Below, in pieces: positions 30,345 to 41,284 of a stretch of DNA of 64,000 bases. The notes under the pieces were generated by a model. That model saw only the letters and a program-made list of their open reading frames with translations. It was not told where the DNA came from and made no database searches. The stretch lies in the NCBI GenBank assembly GCA_015059285.1, contig SVAS01000004.1:1-64000 (forward strand). The letters run 5' to 3'. Position 1 is the stretch's first letter; every line of letters starts with the position of its first letter. This stretch comes from Bacillota bacterium (GTDB lineage Bacteria > Bacillota_I > Bacilli_A > RF39 > UBA660). Position numbers and translations under genes: made by a program.

Positions 30345-32444
30345 ATGAATATGAATGAAGTAAACGAAAATGTTTTAGAAAAATATGGACGTGATATTAC
30401 TAAAAATATACGTGATGGTAAAACAGATCCTGTAATTGGAAGAGATGAAGAGATTAGAAGTATCACTCGTATTTTATCTAGAAAAACTAAAAATAATCCT
30501 GTTTTAATCGGTGAACCAGGAGTAGGTAAAACAGCTATTGTAGAAGGTCTTGCTCAAAGAATAATCAAAGGTGATGTTCCAAATAGTCTAAAAAATAAAA
30601 CTATTTGGGAATTAGATATGGGTTCTATTGTAGCAGGTGCTAAATTCCGTGGTGAATTAGAAGAAAGGTTGAAAGCAGTACTTAAAAAAGTTAAAGAATC
30701 AGAGGGGTCTATTATTATGTTTATTGATGAAATTCATATGATAGTAGGTGCAGGGGCAGAAGGGGCAATGGATGTAAGTAATATGTTAAAACCAATGCTT
30801 GCCCGTGGTGAAGTACATTGTATAGGAGCAACCACTTTAAATGAATATCGTAAATATATTGAAAAAGATGGTGCTTTAGAACGAAGATTTCAAAAAGTAC
30901 TTGTACAAGAACCAACTGTTATGGATACTATTACTATCCTAAGAGGGTTAAAACAAAGATTTGAAGTTTATCATGGAGTAAATATTAAAGATAGTGCTTT
31001 AGTAGCTGCATCTACCTTATCAGATCGTTATATAACTGATCGTTTTTTACCTGATAAAGCTATTGATTTAATAGATGAAGCATGTGCTACTATTAAAGTT
31101 CAAATGGATTCTGTTCCTGAAGAATTAGATAAATTAAATCGTGAAATTATGCAACTGCAAATAGAAAAAGAAGCATTAAAAAAAGAAAAAGACGAAATGT
31201 CTAAAAACAGAGTAATTGAACTTGATGAAAAATTAAATAAATTAAAAATTAAACAATCTAAATATCAAAGTGATTGGGAAGATGAAAAAGATATAAATGA
31301 TAAGATAAGTCGTAAAAAAGAAGAAATTGAAAATATTAAGTTTAAATTAGAACAAGCTGAAAATAATTATGATTTAGAAACCGCCGCTAAATTAAGACAT
31401 GGTATTTTACCAAACTTAAATCAAGAATTAGATGTTTTAAATAAACAAAATAAATCAAAAATTTTAAGTGATACTATTGATGAAGAAAGTGTTGCCACTA
31501 TTATTTCTCGTTCTATGAATATTCCTATTACTAAATTAGTTGGTGGAGAACGTGAAAAGTTAATTAATTTAGAAAACAATATGAAAAATCGTGTTAAAGG
31601 ACAAGATAGTGCATTAAAGCTTGTAAGTAATGCTATTATAAGAGCTAGAGCTGGAATAAAAGATCCAACAAAACCAATAGGCTCATTCATATTTTTAGGG
31701 CCAACTGGAGTAGGAAAGACTGAAGTTGCTAAAACACTCGCTTATGAACTTTTTGATGATGAACGCCATATGATAAGAATTGATATGAGTGAATATATGG
31801 AAAGTTTTTCAGTATCTCGTTTAATTGGAGCTCCACCTGGTTATGTAGGTTATGATGAAGGGGGACAATTAACAGAAGCGGTTCGAAGAAATCCATATAG
31901 TATAGTTTTATTTGATGAAATAGAAAAAGCTCATAAAGATGTATTTAATATTTTACTTCAAATATTAGACGATGGTAGAATTACAGATTCTCAAGGTAGA
32001 ACAGTGGATTTTAAAAACACAATTATTATTATGACTTCTAACTTAGGTAGTGAATATATCTTAGAAAATAATAATGATAGTAAAAATCTTATAATGAATT
32101 CTTTAAAGCAAACATTTAAACCAGAATTTATTAATCGTATAGATGAAATTGTTATTTTTAATTCTTTATCTAAAGAAGTAGTAAATGATATTATTGACAA
32201 AATTATTATAGATTTAGAATTAAGATTAAAAGATAAACATTTAAAAATTAAACTTACTGATAAAGCAAAAGATTATATTTTAGAAAATGCTTATGATGAA
32301 GTATATGGAGCTCGTCCAATTAAAAGATTTATTAATCATCATATTGAAACAATGCTAGCAAACGCTATTATAAATGATAAAATAAAAATAAATTCTGAAA
32401 TTATTATTGATGTTAAAGATAATAAATTAATATTAAATATATAA
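30345..32444 (+). CDS. clpB: ClpB-type AAA+ chaperone lacking the N-terminal Clp_N domain
   Basis: Two Walker modules ([31 protein letters not shown]), ClpB-like coiled-coil middle domain; begins at the first AAA module. Confidence 0.85.
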   Translation: MNMNEVNENVLEKYGRDITKNIRDGKTDPVIGRDEEIRSITRILSRKTKNNPVLIGEPGVGKTAIVEGLAQRIIKGDVPNSLKNKTIWELDMGSIVAGAKFRGELEERLKAVLKKVKESEGSIIMFIDEIHMIVGAGAEGAMDVSNMLKPMLARGEVHCIGATTLNEYRKYIEKDGALERRFQKVLVQEPTVMDTITILRGLKQRFEVYHGVNIKDSALVAASTLSDRYITDRFLPDKAIDLIDEACATIKVQMDSVPEELDKLNREIMQLQIEKEALKKEKDEMSKNRVIELDEKLNKLKIKQSKYQSDWEDEKDINDKISRKKEEIENIKFKLEQAENNYDLETAAKLRHGILPNLNQELDVLNKQNKSKILSDTIDEESVATIISRSMNIPITKLVGGEREKLINLENNMKNRVKGQDSALKLVSNAIIRARAGIKDPTKPIGSFIFLGPTGVGKTEVAKTLAYELFDDERHMIRIDMSEYMESFSVSRLIGAPPGYVGYDEGGQLTEAVRRNPYSIVLFDEIEKAHKDVFNILLQILDDGRITDSQGRTVDFKNTIIIMTSNLGSEYILENNNDSKNLIMNSLKQTFKPEFINRIDEIVIFNSLSKEVVNDIIDKIIIDLELRLKDKHLKIKLTDKAKDYILENAYDEVYGARPIKRFINHHIETMLANAIINDKIKINSEIIIDVKDNKLILNI

Positions 32445-32515
32445 TAAAAAAGACTTATAGTCTTTTTTCGTTGTGAAAAAAAGATATTTATAGTAAAATA
32501 ATAATAGGTGATAAA

Positions 32516-33889
32516 ATGATTAACATTAAATCGGATTCAAGAAAAATAAAACCAGGAGATACATTTATAGCTATTAAATGTGAAGTTAACGATGGACATA
32601 AATATATAGATAAAGCAATTGAAAATGGCGCTACTAAAATAATAGCGGAATACGGAAGTTATAGTGTAGAAACTAAAATAGTAGATGATACTAGAAAGTA
32701 TATGAATGAATATTTAAAGGAAAACTATAATAAGTATTTAGAAGAAATGACTATTATTGGTGTAACTGGAACTAATGGAAAGACTACAACATCTTACCTA
32801 ATTTATTCCGCACTTAATAAATTAGGTAAAAAATGTGCTTATATTGGAACAATTGGTTATTATTTAGATAAAAAAGTAACAAATCTTCCAAATACTAATC
32901 CAGATATATGTGATATGTATGATTTAATTATTAATGCTTATGATTTAGGATATCGTTATGTTGTATTAGAAGCTAGTAGTCATGGACTTTACAATGGTAG
33001 GTTAGAAGGTATTACTTTTGATTACACAATATTTACTAATTTAACTAGAGATCATTTAGATTTTCATAAAACAATGGAAAATTATGCTCTAGCAAAAACT
33101 TTATTATTTAAAAAATTAAAGCCAAATGGGCTTGGTATTGTGAATGTTGATGATAAATATAAAGATTATTTTTTAACTAATAAAACTTTAACTTATGGTA
33201 TAAATTCTAATGAATATAAAATTAATAATTATAAAGAACATAATCAAGGCACATTTATTAGTCTAAATGTAAAAGGAAAAGAAATAGAAGTGAATTCACC
33301 TTTACTTGGAGATTATAATGTTTATAATTTATTATGTTTAATAATTATTTTAGATAATATAGGTATTGATTTTGAAAAAATTAATACTTTAATTCCAACT
33401 TTATCTTGTCCGCCTGGTAGAATGGATATGGTTAAGTGGAAAACAAATAGTATCGTTATTGATTATGCACATACACCAGATGCTATGGAGCAAATTTTAA
33501 AAACAGTTAGAAAAACAACAGATGGAAATATATATACAGTTTTTGGTTGTACAGGTGATAGAGATAGAGAAAAAAGACCTATGATGATGGATATCGCAAC
33601 TAATCTTTCTACTAAAGTAATAGTTACGATTGATGATCCTCATAATGAAGATGTTAATCAAATTATTGATGATATGTTAAAAAATAATACTAAAACTAAT
33701 TTTGAAATTTGTTTAGATAGAGGTAAGGCTATTGAAAAAGGAATTAATTTATTAAAAGATAAAGATATTTTAGCTATACTTGGTAAAGGACATGAAGAAG
33801 TTATTATTTATAAAGATGAAAGAATTCCTTTTAATGATAAGAAAAAAGTAGAAGAAATAATTAAAAATAAAGAAACAGTAGAAATTTAG
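32516..33889 (+). CDS. MurE-like Mur ligase (first tandem copy)
   Basis: SDSRKIKPGDTFIAI, GVTGTNGKTTTSYL, IDYAHTPDAMEQIL; specificity loop DDPHNED. Confidence 0.88.
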   Translation: MINIKSDSRKIKPGDTFIAIKCEVNDGHKYIDKAIENGATKIIAEYGSYSVETKIVDDTRKYMNEYLKENYNKYLEEMTIIGVTGTNGKTTTSYLIYSALNKLGKKCAYIGTIGYYLDKKVTNLPNTNPDICDMYDLIINAYDLGYRYVVLEASSHGLYNGRLEGITFDYTIFTNLTRDHLDFHKTMENYALAKTLLFKKLKPNGLGIVNVDDKYKDYFLTNKTLTYGINSNEYKINNYKEHNQGTFISLNVKGKEIEVNSPLLGDYNVYNLLCLIIILDNIGIDFEKINTLIPTLSCPPGRMDMVKWKTNSIVIDYAHTPDAMEQILKTVRKTTDGNIYTVFGCTGDRDREKRPMMMDIATNLSTKVIVTIDDPHNEDVNQIIDDMLKNNTKTNFEICLDRGKAIEKGINLLKDKDILAILGKGHEEVIIYKDERIPFNDKKKVEEIIKNKETVEI

Positions 33890-33896
33890 GTTAAAC

Positions 33897-33940
33897 ACAC
33901 TTCAATATAATTTTCATAAATTATATTGAGGTGTTTTTTT
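33897..33940 (+). terminator. Terminator-like hairpin directly abutting the second murE start
   Basis: ACACTTCAATATAATT (33897-33912) pairs with AATTATATTGAGGTGT (33919-33934), one G-U, then T7 and ATG. Confidence 0.75.
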
Positions 33941-35287
33941 ATGAATATAAAAATAGATTCAAGGAAAATAAAACCAGGAGATATTTTTGTAGCTTTAAAT
34001 ACTTATAATGATGGACATAAATATATAAACGATGCAATAGATAAAGGAGCAAAAAAAATAATTGCTTCTAAAGGGTGTTATAGTGTAGAAACAATAATAG
34101 TATCAGATACCAAAGATTATCTTATTAATCATTTAAAAAATAACTATTATAATCAAATAAAAGATTTAAAAATAATTGGAATAACTGGTACTAATGGAAA
34201 AACGACAACTAGTTATTTAATTTGGCAAACTTTAAATAAATTAGGTAAAAAATGTGCATATATTGGAACAATTGGTTTTTATATAAATGAGAAAATAAGA
34301 GATTTAAATAATACTACTCCAGAAATATTAGATGTATATGAAATGCTTATAGAATGTAAAGAAAAAGATTGTGAATATGTAGTTATGGAAGTTAGTAGTC
34401 ATGCTTTAGAACAAAGAAGAGTAGATGGAATACTTTTTGATTATGCAATATTTACTAATTTAACAGAAGATCATTTAGATTATCATAAAACAATGGGAAA
34501 TTATGCTTTAGCTAAACAAAAGCTTTTTGAAAAATTAAAAGAAAATGGTAAGGCTATTATAAATGTTGATGATAAATATCATAACTATTTTTTAAAAAAA
34601 GGTGATATTACTTATGGTTTTAATGAAAGTAATATTCAAATTTTAAATTATGATATAAACTTTAAAAGTAATTTTGATTTGAAAATTAATAATGAAATAT
34701 ATGATTTTGAAACAAATTTACTAGGTAAATATAATATTTATAATATAACTGCTCTAATTAGTGTTTTAGTTAATTTAAATGTAGATATAAATGTTATAAG
34801 ATATTTAGTAACTACATTAACAGCACCCGTAGGTCGTATGGAATTTATAAATTATAATACTAACCAAATTATTATTGATTATGCACATACACCAGATGCT
34901 TTAGAAAATATTTTACTTTCCGTTAGAGAATTTTGTAAAGGAAAAATATATGTGATATTAGGTTGTGGAGGTAACCGTGATAAAACTAAAAGACCTATAA
35001 TGGCTAAAATTGCGACTGATCTTGCTGATTATGCAATATTTACAAGTGATAATCCGAGAGATGAAGATCCGAGTAAAATAATAGAAGATATGATAAATGA
35101 TTTAGAAAATGATAATTATGAGGTTGACGTAAACCGAGAAAAAGCTATTAATAAGGGTATACAAAAACTAGGTAAAAATGATATACTATTGTTGCTTGGT
35201 AAAGGTCATGAAACATACCAAGTTATAAAAAATGAAAGAATTCATTTTGATGATAAAGAAAAAGTATTAAATTTCATTAGGAGATGA
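33941..35287 (+). CDS. murE: UDP-N-acetylmuramyl-tripeptide synthetase (second tandem copy)
   Basis: MNIKIDSRKIKPGDIFVALN, GITGTNGKTTTSYL, DNPRDEDP. Confidence 0.92.
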   Translation: MNIKIDSRKIKPGDIFVALNTYNDGHKYINDAIDKGAKKIIASKGCYSVETIIVSDTKDYLINHLKNNYYNQIKDLKIIGITGTNGKTTTSYLIWQTLNKLGKKCAYIGTIGFYINEKIRDLNNTTPEILDVYEMLIECKEKDCEYVVMEVSSHALEQRRVDGILFDYAIFTNLTEDHLDYHKTMGNYALAKQKLFEKLKENGKAIINVDDKYHNYFLKKGDITYGFNESNIQILNYDINFKSNFDLKINNEIYDFETNLLGKYNIYNITALISVLVNLNVDINVIRYLVTTLTAPVGRMEFINYNTNQIIIDYAHTPDALENILLSVREFCKGKIYVILGCGGNRDKTKRPIMAKIATDLADYAIFTSDNPRDEDPSKIIEDMINDLENDNYEVDVNREKAINKGIQKLGKNDILLLLGKGHETYQVIKNERIHFDDKEKVLNFIRR

Positions 35288-35291
35288 TTTT

Positions 35292-36284
35292 GTGTTAATT
35301 TTGGCAAAAGCTATGCTAGCAATGATGATAGGGTTTATAACAGCAGTTGTATTTGGTCTTATTTTAATTCCTTTTTTAAAAAAAATAAAAGTAAGACAAA
35401 AGGTAAGTTTATATTTAGAAAAAGCTCATAAAAGTAAAGATGGAACACCTACTATGGGGGGCTTAATATTTATTGTACCAACTATTATTACAGTAATTAT
35501 TTTACTTTTTATGAATAAAATAGAATTTTCAGAAAATTTATTTATTATTTTATTTGTATTTATTGCTTATGCATTACTAGGATTTTTAGATGATTATTTA
35601 AGTCTTAGAAGAAGAAACAATGAAGGTCTAACAGAAATTCAAAAACTTTTTGGTCAATTGGTAATAGCCTTAGTATTTTTCTACATATTTATGCGTAGTG
35701 GTGGAAAACCAACATTAGACATTCATACTTTAGGTTTAGAAATTAATATGGGTTGGTTTTATGGAATATTTTTATTGTTTGTATTAGTAGCTAGTTCAAA
35801 TGCTGTTAATTTAACTGATGGATTAGATGGCCTTGCTGGAGGACTTTCAGTTATATCTTTTTTAGCATTCGGACTTATTGCTTGGAATGCTACTTGGGTT
35901 TCTGGTTATCAAGATATAGCAATATTTTGCTTTATCTTAATAGGTTCTCTTTTAGGATTTTTAGTTTATAATACCCATCCAGCTAAGGTATTTATGGGAG
36001 ATACTGGTTCTCTTGCACTTGGAGCAACCTTAGCTTCTATAGCAATCATAACTAATCATGAAGTAACTTTAATTGTTGTAGCAGGAGTTTTTATTATAGA
36101 AACTTTAGCTTGTATTATTCAAATGGTAGGACTTATGTGTTTTCATAGAAAAGTATTTTTAATGGCACCACTTCATCACCATTTTGAAAAACTTGGATAT
36201 TCTGAAAGTGATATTGTTAAAGGTTTTTGGGTAGTAGGTTTTATATTAAGTATGTTAGCAGTAGGCTTTGGAGTTTGGATTTAG
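35292..36284 (+). CDS. mraY: Phospho-N-acetylmuramoyl-pentapeptide-transferase
   Basis: KDGTPTMGGLIF, NLTDGLDGLAGG, FMGDTGSLALG, MAPLHHHFEKLG; GTG start. Confidence 0.96.
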   Translation: MLILAKAMLAMMIGFITAVVFGLILIPFLKKIKVRQKVSLYLEKAHKSKDGTPTMGGLIFIVPTIITVIILLFMNKIEFSENLFIILFVFIAYALLGFLDDYLSLRRRNNEGLTEIQKLFGQLVIALVFFYIFMRSGGKPTLDIHTLGLEINMGWFYGIFLLFVLVASSNAVNLTDGLDGLAGGLSVISFLAFGLIAWNATWVSGYQDIAIFCFILIGSLLGFLVYNTHPAKVFMGDTGSLALGATLASIAIITNHEVTLIVVAGVFIIETLACIIQMVGLMCFHRKVFLMAPLHHHFEKLGYSESDIVKGFWVVGFILSMLAVGFGVWI

Positions 36285-36287
36285 TCT

Positions 36288-37046
36288 ATGGAAATTATAA
36301 AACTAGATAACGTTATTAATGTAAGAGATATTAGTTACAAAAATATTAAACCTAAAAGACTTTTAAGGGGGTCTGCTTTAGATAGTGTAACTGATAGTGA
36401 TGTAGATGTACTTAAAAATAAGTATAATTTAAAAGCTATAATTGATCTTAGAATTAAAGAAGAAATAGAAAATGAAATTTTCCATATACCAGGAGTTACT
36501 TATTATAATGTTCCGATTGCTAGTAAAGAAGTAGTAGGTATACCATGTGGTAAATCATTTAATCAAGAATTAATTGCTATGCAAAATGATATTCCAGATA
36601 TGCAAGCAATTTATAACAACTGTTTGATGCCTGATAAAAAAGATATGTGGGTTAAAATATTTGATATATTATTAAATACTGAAGAAGGTTCAATATTTTG
36701 GCACTGTCAACAAGGAAAAGATAGATGCGGAACAGTTGCTGCAATTATCGAATATGCCCTAGGCCTTGATTATGATACTATTTTAGAAGATTATTTATTA
36801 ACTAATGAAAGTAATAAAGAAAAAGCCAATTATGTATATGAACTCATTTCTTATATTAGTCATGATGATGATCTAGCTAACACGCTAAAAAATGTATTCT
36901 TATCACATAAAGAACACTTAGATAATGCTTTTAATTATATTAATCAACAGTATGGTTCAGTAGATAACTTTTTACTGGAAATGTGTGATTTAACAGAAGA
37001 AAAAATAAATAAATTAAAACAAATGTATTTAGAAACTGCATTTTAA
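36288..37046 (+). CDS. Tyrosine/dual-specificity phosphatase-like protein
   Basis: FWHCQQGKDRCGTVAA (CX5R loop), LLRGSALDSVTDSD. Confidence 0.85.
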   Translation: MEIIKLDNVINVRDISYKNIKPKRLLRGSALDSVTDSDVDVLKNKYNLKAIIDLRIKEEIENEIFHIPGVTYYNVPIASKEVVGIPCGKSFNQELIAMQNDIPDMQAIYNNCLMPDKKDMWVKIFDILLNTEEGSIFWHCQQGKDRCGTVAAIIEYALGLDYDTILEDYLLTNESNKEKANYVYELISYISHDDDLANTLKNVFLSHKEHLDNAFNYINQQYGSVDNFLLEMCDLTEEKINKLKQMYLETAF

Positions 37047-37146
37047 AAAATGTGGTTTTTTTATGACATTATAAACAGTTTTTTTAAAATATTAAAAATA
37101 TATAATATGTGATATAATTGAAATAGAGCAAATTGAAAACACTTAT

Positions 37147-37941
37147 TTGTTGATGGTTATAAAAGGTGCAATGCAGAAAGTGAGAGAGTATATGGATATA
37201 AATAAATTAAAAACTGAATTGATAAAACAAAGGGCATCTAAATTTAAAGGGAATATATATCATTACTCGCAAGTTAATTTTTCATATAATTCTAATAAAA
37301 TAGAAGGTAGTAGATTAACTATTGATCAAACAGAAGCAATATTTGATACATCTTCTTTTCTTCCTAAAAGTGATGATTTAATAAAATTAGATGATTTAAT
37401 AGAAGTTAAAAATCATTTTAAATTATTTGATTATATGTTAGATAATGTTGATGGACTTCTAACAAAAGAAATGATAATTGAAATGAATAAGATATTAAAA
37501 AGAAATACAAGTGATGAAGACAATCCAAGATATAATGTTGGAGGATTTAAAATTGTTCCTAATATAATTGGAGTAGTGAATGTTATTAATACTACGGCAC
37601 CAGAAGATGTAGAAAGTGAAATTGAAAACTTATTAAGTGAATATAGTTCCAAAAATATAACTTTAGAAGATATAATTGATTTTCATGTTAGATTTGAGAG
37701 AATACATCCTTTTGGAGATGGAAATGGTCGTGTTGGTAGAATTATAATGTTTAAAGAATGCTTAAGAAATAATATAATGCCTTTTATCATATTAGATGAT
37801 GATAAATCTTATTATATGAGGGGTTTAAAAGAATATGAAAATGATAAAATGTTTTTGATTGATACCATTAAACATGCACAAGATTTATATAAAAAAATTT
37901 GTGAAGAACTATTAAAATTTGAAATAGAAAAAAATAATTAA
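37147..37941 (+). CDS. Fic-domain protein with N-terminal inhibitory-helix motif
   Basis: FHVRFERIHPFGDGNGRVGRI Fic motif; SNKIEG (S/TxxxE[G/N]); start uncertain (ATG 37192 also possible). Confidence 0.88.
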   Translation: MLMVIKGAMQKVREYMDINKLKTELIKQRASKFKGNIYHYSQVNFSYNSNKIEGSRLTIDQTEAIFDTSSFLPKSDDLIKLDDLIEVKNHFKLFDYMLDNVDGLLTKEMIIEMNKILKRNTSDEDNPRYNVGGFKIVPNIIGVVNVINTTAPEDVESEIENLLSEYSSKNITLEDIIDFHVRFERIHPFGDGNGRVGRIIMFKECLRNNIMPFIILDDDKSYYMRGLKEYENDKMFLIDTIKHAQDLYKKICEELLKFEIEKNN

Positions 37942-38017
37942 ATATTATATAGAAATACGCTTATGCGTATTTTTTTAATAAATAAAAGCTAAATTAATAT
38001 ACTTTAGTGGTGATAAT

Positions 38018-38689
38018 ATGCTAATTGCTCATAGAGCTAATAATAATCATAATTTTTTAGAAAATACTAAAGAAGCAATAATAGATTGTTTAACTAAAGA
38101 TTATATTGATGGAGTTGAAATAGATATTAGAATGACTAAAGATAAAGAGTTTGTACTTATTCATAATATGCTAATAGATAAAAGTAGTAATGGTACTGGT
38201 TTTGTTAAAAATAAAACTTTGAAAGAATTAAAATCTTATGAATTTGGAAGTAATCAAAAAATAAGTACTTTAGAGGAAATTTTAAAAATTATGAATAACA
38301 AACTATTATTAATAGAAATTAAAGTAGAAAAGGATAATTATGAAGAAGTAGTAAATGTTTTTTATAAAAAAATAAAAAAATATTTATATTTAAATATAAT
38401 GGTATGTAGTTTTAATTATGAATTATTAAAAAGAATAAAAAAGTTAAATCAAAAAATAAAATGTGGTTTAATTATTAATTTAGTTATTAATGAAGATAAA
38501 ATATATAATCATCTAGATTATAATTCCTTAAGTATACATAAATTAGATAAAGCTAAAGATTATGATTTTATATGGACAATTAATAATACTAATGATTTAG
38601 AAAAAATAATTAAAACAAATAAAAAGTTGAATATTATAACAGATGTAAGTTATAAATTGTATGAAAAATATAAACGTGCTATAATGTAG
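38018..38689 (+). CDS. Glycerophosphodiester phosphodiesterase family protein
   Basis: LIAHRANNNHNFLENTKEAI, GVEIDIRMTKDKEFVLIHN. Confidence 0.88.
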   Translation: MLIAHRANNNHNFLENTKEAIIDCLTKDYIDGVEIDIRMTKDKEFVLIHNMLIDKSSNGTGFVKNKTLKELKSYEFGSNQKISTLEEILKIMNNKLLLIEIKVEKDNYEEVVNVFYKKIKKYLYLNIMVCSFNYELLKRIKKLNQKIKCGLIINLVINEDKIYNHLDYNSLSIHKLDKAKDYDFIWTINNTNDLEKIIKTNKKLNIITDVSYKLYEKYKRAIM

Positions 38690-38703
38690 ATGGAGGAATG
38701 ATT

Positions 38704-40305
38704 ATGATAAGAAATAAATTTAATATTTTAAATATTATTATTACATTAGTTGTAGGGTTAGTTATGTATTTCTTTTTCTTACCACCAATTAATGTAACTA
38801 GTATGAGTTTTTGGACATTTATTATTATACTTTTAGGTATTTATATTTTACTTTCTTCTATATCCAAATTAGATATTAGAGGAAAATTAAGGGGAACTAT
38901 TAAAGATATTAAAGTACTTGGAATAGTTATTTTTACTATTATAGTAGGAATTATGATTGTGAATTTTATTTTATCACCACTATTTAATTCAAAATCATTT
39001 TCTAAAAGAATTAATGTAGTGGAAGATACCGAAGAAAGTAATTTTATAACAGAAATAAAACAAGTGGATTTTAATACTTTACCACTTTTAGATAAAGATT
39101 CTTCTAGTCGTTTAGGTGATAGGGTAATGGGACAACTTCCAGAATTAGTTTCACAATTTTATGTATCTAGTTTATATACACAAATTAATTATAATAATGA
39201 AATAGTTAGAGTAACACCACTAGAATATAATGGATTATTTAAATATATTTCTAATTATAAAGAAGGTGTTAAAGGATATATTACTGTTAATTCAGTAACT
39301 GGAGATGCTAAGTTAGTAAAACTAGAAAAAGGAATGAAGTATATGCCTTCTGCGTATCTACTTAAAGATTTAGATCGTCATTTAAGATTTCAATATCCAA
39401 CTAAAATATTTGGAAATAAAAACTTTGAAATTGATAATGAAGGAAATCCTTATTGGATTACTCCAACTTTAAAATATGTAGGTATAGAACAAAGAGAAGA
39501 AGTAGAAGGAGTAATTATTACTAATCCTATTAATGGTAAATCAAAATATTATAAGGTAGGAAATGTTCCTACTTGGGTAGATCATGTTTATAGTGCGAAT
39601 TTAATTATAGAACAAGTAGATGACTGGGGGATGTATCGTAATGGATTTTTAAACTCAATCTTTGGACAGAAGAATGTAGTTGCGACTACTGATGGTTATA
39701 ATTATACTGTTATGAATGATGATGTATATTTATATACAGGAATTACTTCAGTATCTAGTGATGAAGCAAATTTAGGTTTTATTTTGACAAACCTTAGAAC
39801 CAAAGAAACAAGATTTTATTCAGTTCCAGGCGCTGAAGAATATTCAGCTATGGCCTCAGCCGTAGGTCAAGTACAGCAAATGCGCTATACTTCTACATTC
39901 CCACTATTAATTAATTTAAATAATCGTCCTACATATTTAGTTTCTTTAAAAGATGATGCAGGACTAGTTAAAATGTATGGGTTTATTGATGTTGCTGATT
40001 ATCAAAAAGTAGTAGTAACAGATTCCGCTAAAGGAATAGAAGCTGCTGCTAGAAATTATTTAAATAATGTAGAATTAGGAATTGATAAAGATTTATTAAA
40101 AGAAAAGGAAATAACTATTAAATCAATTAATACTGCAAGTATAGATGGAAATACTTATTATTATTTAATTGATAGTAGTAATAATAAGTACTATACATCA
40201 ATTAACATTAATAAAAAATTATTACCTTTCTTAAAAGTTGGCGATAAAATTAAAATAAAAGTTTCTAATGAAACAGATGTAACAGAAATAATTGAAATAA
40301 ATTAA
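38704..40305 (+). CDS. Large hypothetical membrane-anchored protein
   Basis: Two or three N-terminal TM segments and a long extracytoplasmic region; start 38698 or 38704. Confidence 0.7.
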   Translation: MIRNKFNILNIIITLVVGLVMYFFFLPPINVTSMSFWTFIIILLGIYILLSSISKLDIRGKLRGTIKDIKVLGIVIFTIIVGIMIVNFILSPLFNSKSFSKRINVVEDTEESNFITEIKQVDFNTLPLLDKDSSSRLGDRVMGQLPELVSQFYVSSLYTQINYNNEIVRVTPLEYNGLFKYISNYKEGVKGYITVNSVTGDAKLVKLEKGMKYMPSAYLLKDLDRHLRFQYPTKIFGNKNFEIDNEGNPYWITPTLKYVGIEQREEVEGVIITNPINGKSKYYKVGNVPTWVDHVYSANLIIEQVDDWGMYRNGFLNSIFGQKNVVATTDGYNYTVMNDDVYLYTGITSVSSDEANLGFILTNLRTKETRFYSVPGAEEYSAMASAVGQVQQMRYTSTFPLLINLNNRPTYLVSLKDDAGLVKMYGFIDVADYQKVVVTDSAKGIEAAARNYLNNVELGIDKDLLKEKEITIKSINTASIDGNTYYYLIDSSNNKYYTSININKKLLPFLKVGDKIKIKVSNETDVTEIIEIN

Positions 40306-40396
40306 TACTAAAAGCAAATCAAAAAAGATTTGCTTTTTAAAATAAAAAATATTTAAATTTAAAATAGTTGTGATATAATTAATAGTAGGTGATAGT

Positions 40397-40723
40397 ATGG
40401 AAAAGGAATTTGAAGATGTAATTAAAGCAAACCCTTTTGATAATTTATCAGAAGCAGATTTAATATTTTTATTAGAACATAATAAAGATAAATTGTCAGA
40501 AGCACAAATTTTAGATGTTCAATCAAGAATTAGTAGATTTCAAAATAGTCGTCAAGACATGGATTATACTCATACACATGAACCAGTTAAAACAATGATG
40601 TTAACTCCTCAAAATAAAAAAAGAGCAGGATATGTAGACATTACTATTTTAATGCTTTCTGTATGGGCAATGGGGATTTTATGTATGGCTTATGTTTATA
40701 CTAAAATAGGTATTATGTTTTAA
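40397..40723 (+). CDS. Small hypothetical protein, C-terminal TM
   Basis: Open frame with TAGGTGATAGT upstream. Confidence 0.65.
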   Translation: MEKEFEDVIKANPFDNLSEADLIFLLEHNKDKLSEAQILDVQSRISRFQNSRQDMDYTHTHEPVKTMMLTPQNKKRAGYVDITILMLSVWAMGILCMAYVYTKIGIMF

Positions 40724-41222
40724 AACCACCTTTCAAGGTAGTTGCATATTCACTTATAATCATAGCACTAGAATCTATTGAACTAATTAAACTAACGCAG
40801 TCATGCGTTTTTTTTCTTGGTGTCATAACCATTAAAATACTCTTTAAATTATCTTTTCCATTACCTATAAAACTTGTTACAGCATATTTTTCTTTTCTTA
40901 ATTCTTTAGAAATAACTTCACCTAAATTAAACTCTACAATAGACATAATTAAATTATTACCTAAAGCCATCTTTTCTTCCATAACGCTACCTAAATATGA
41001 ACCAAATGTAGAACCTAAACAAAAAAATAATATTTTAATTGGGTCTTTAGTAACATCTATTAGTACCATACTAGTACCAATTACCCATATAATAGAAATA
41101 ATACCATTTAAAATAGCTCCTACCCATTTTTTACCATTGGATACTACAATCACTCTTAAAGTACCTAAAGAATTTTCAATTATTTTAGTTATAAAAATTA
41201 TTACATATAATTTATAATTCAT
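40713..41222 (-). CDS. UPF0316/DUF2179-type membrane protein
   Basis: ENSLGTLRVIVVSNGKKWVGAILNGIISIIWVIG...CLGSTFGSYLGSVMEEKMALG. Confidence 0.8.
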   Translation of the reverse strand: MNYKLYVIIFITKIIENSLGTLRVIVVSNGKKWVGAILNGIISIIWVIGTSMVLIDVTKDPIKILFFCLGSTFGSYLGSVMEEKMALGNNLIMSIVEFNLGEVISKELRKEKYAVTSFIGNGKDNLKSILMVMTPRKKTHDCVSLISSIDSSAMIISEYATTLKGGFKT

Positions 41223-41284
41223 AATCTCACCTATATTATTATGATTACAAACTGATATTTTAAATCAAATAATTAAAAAATGAA

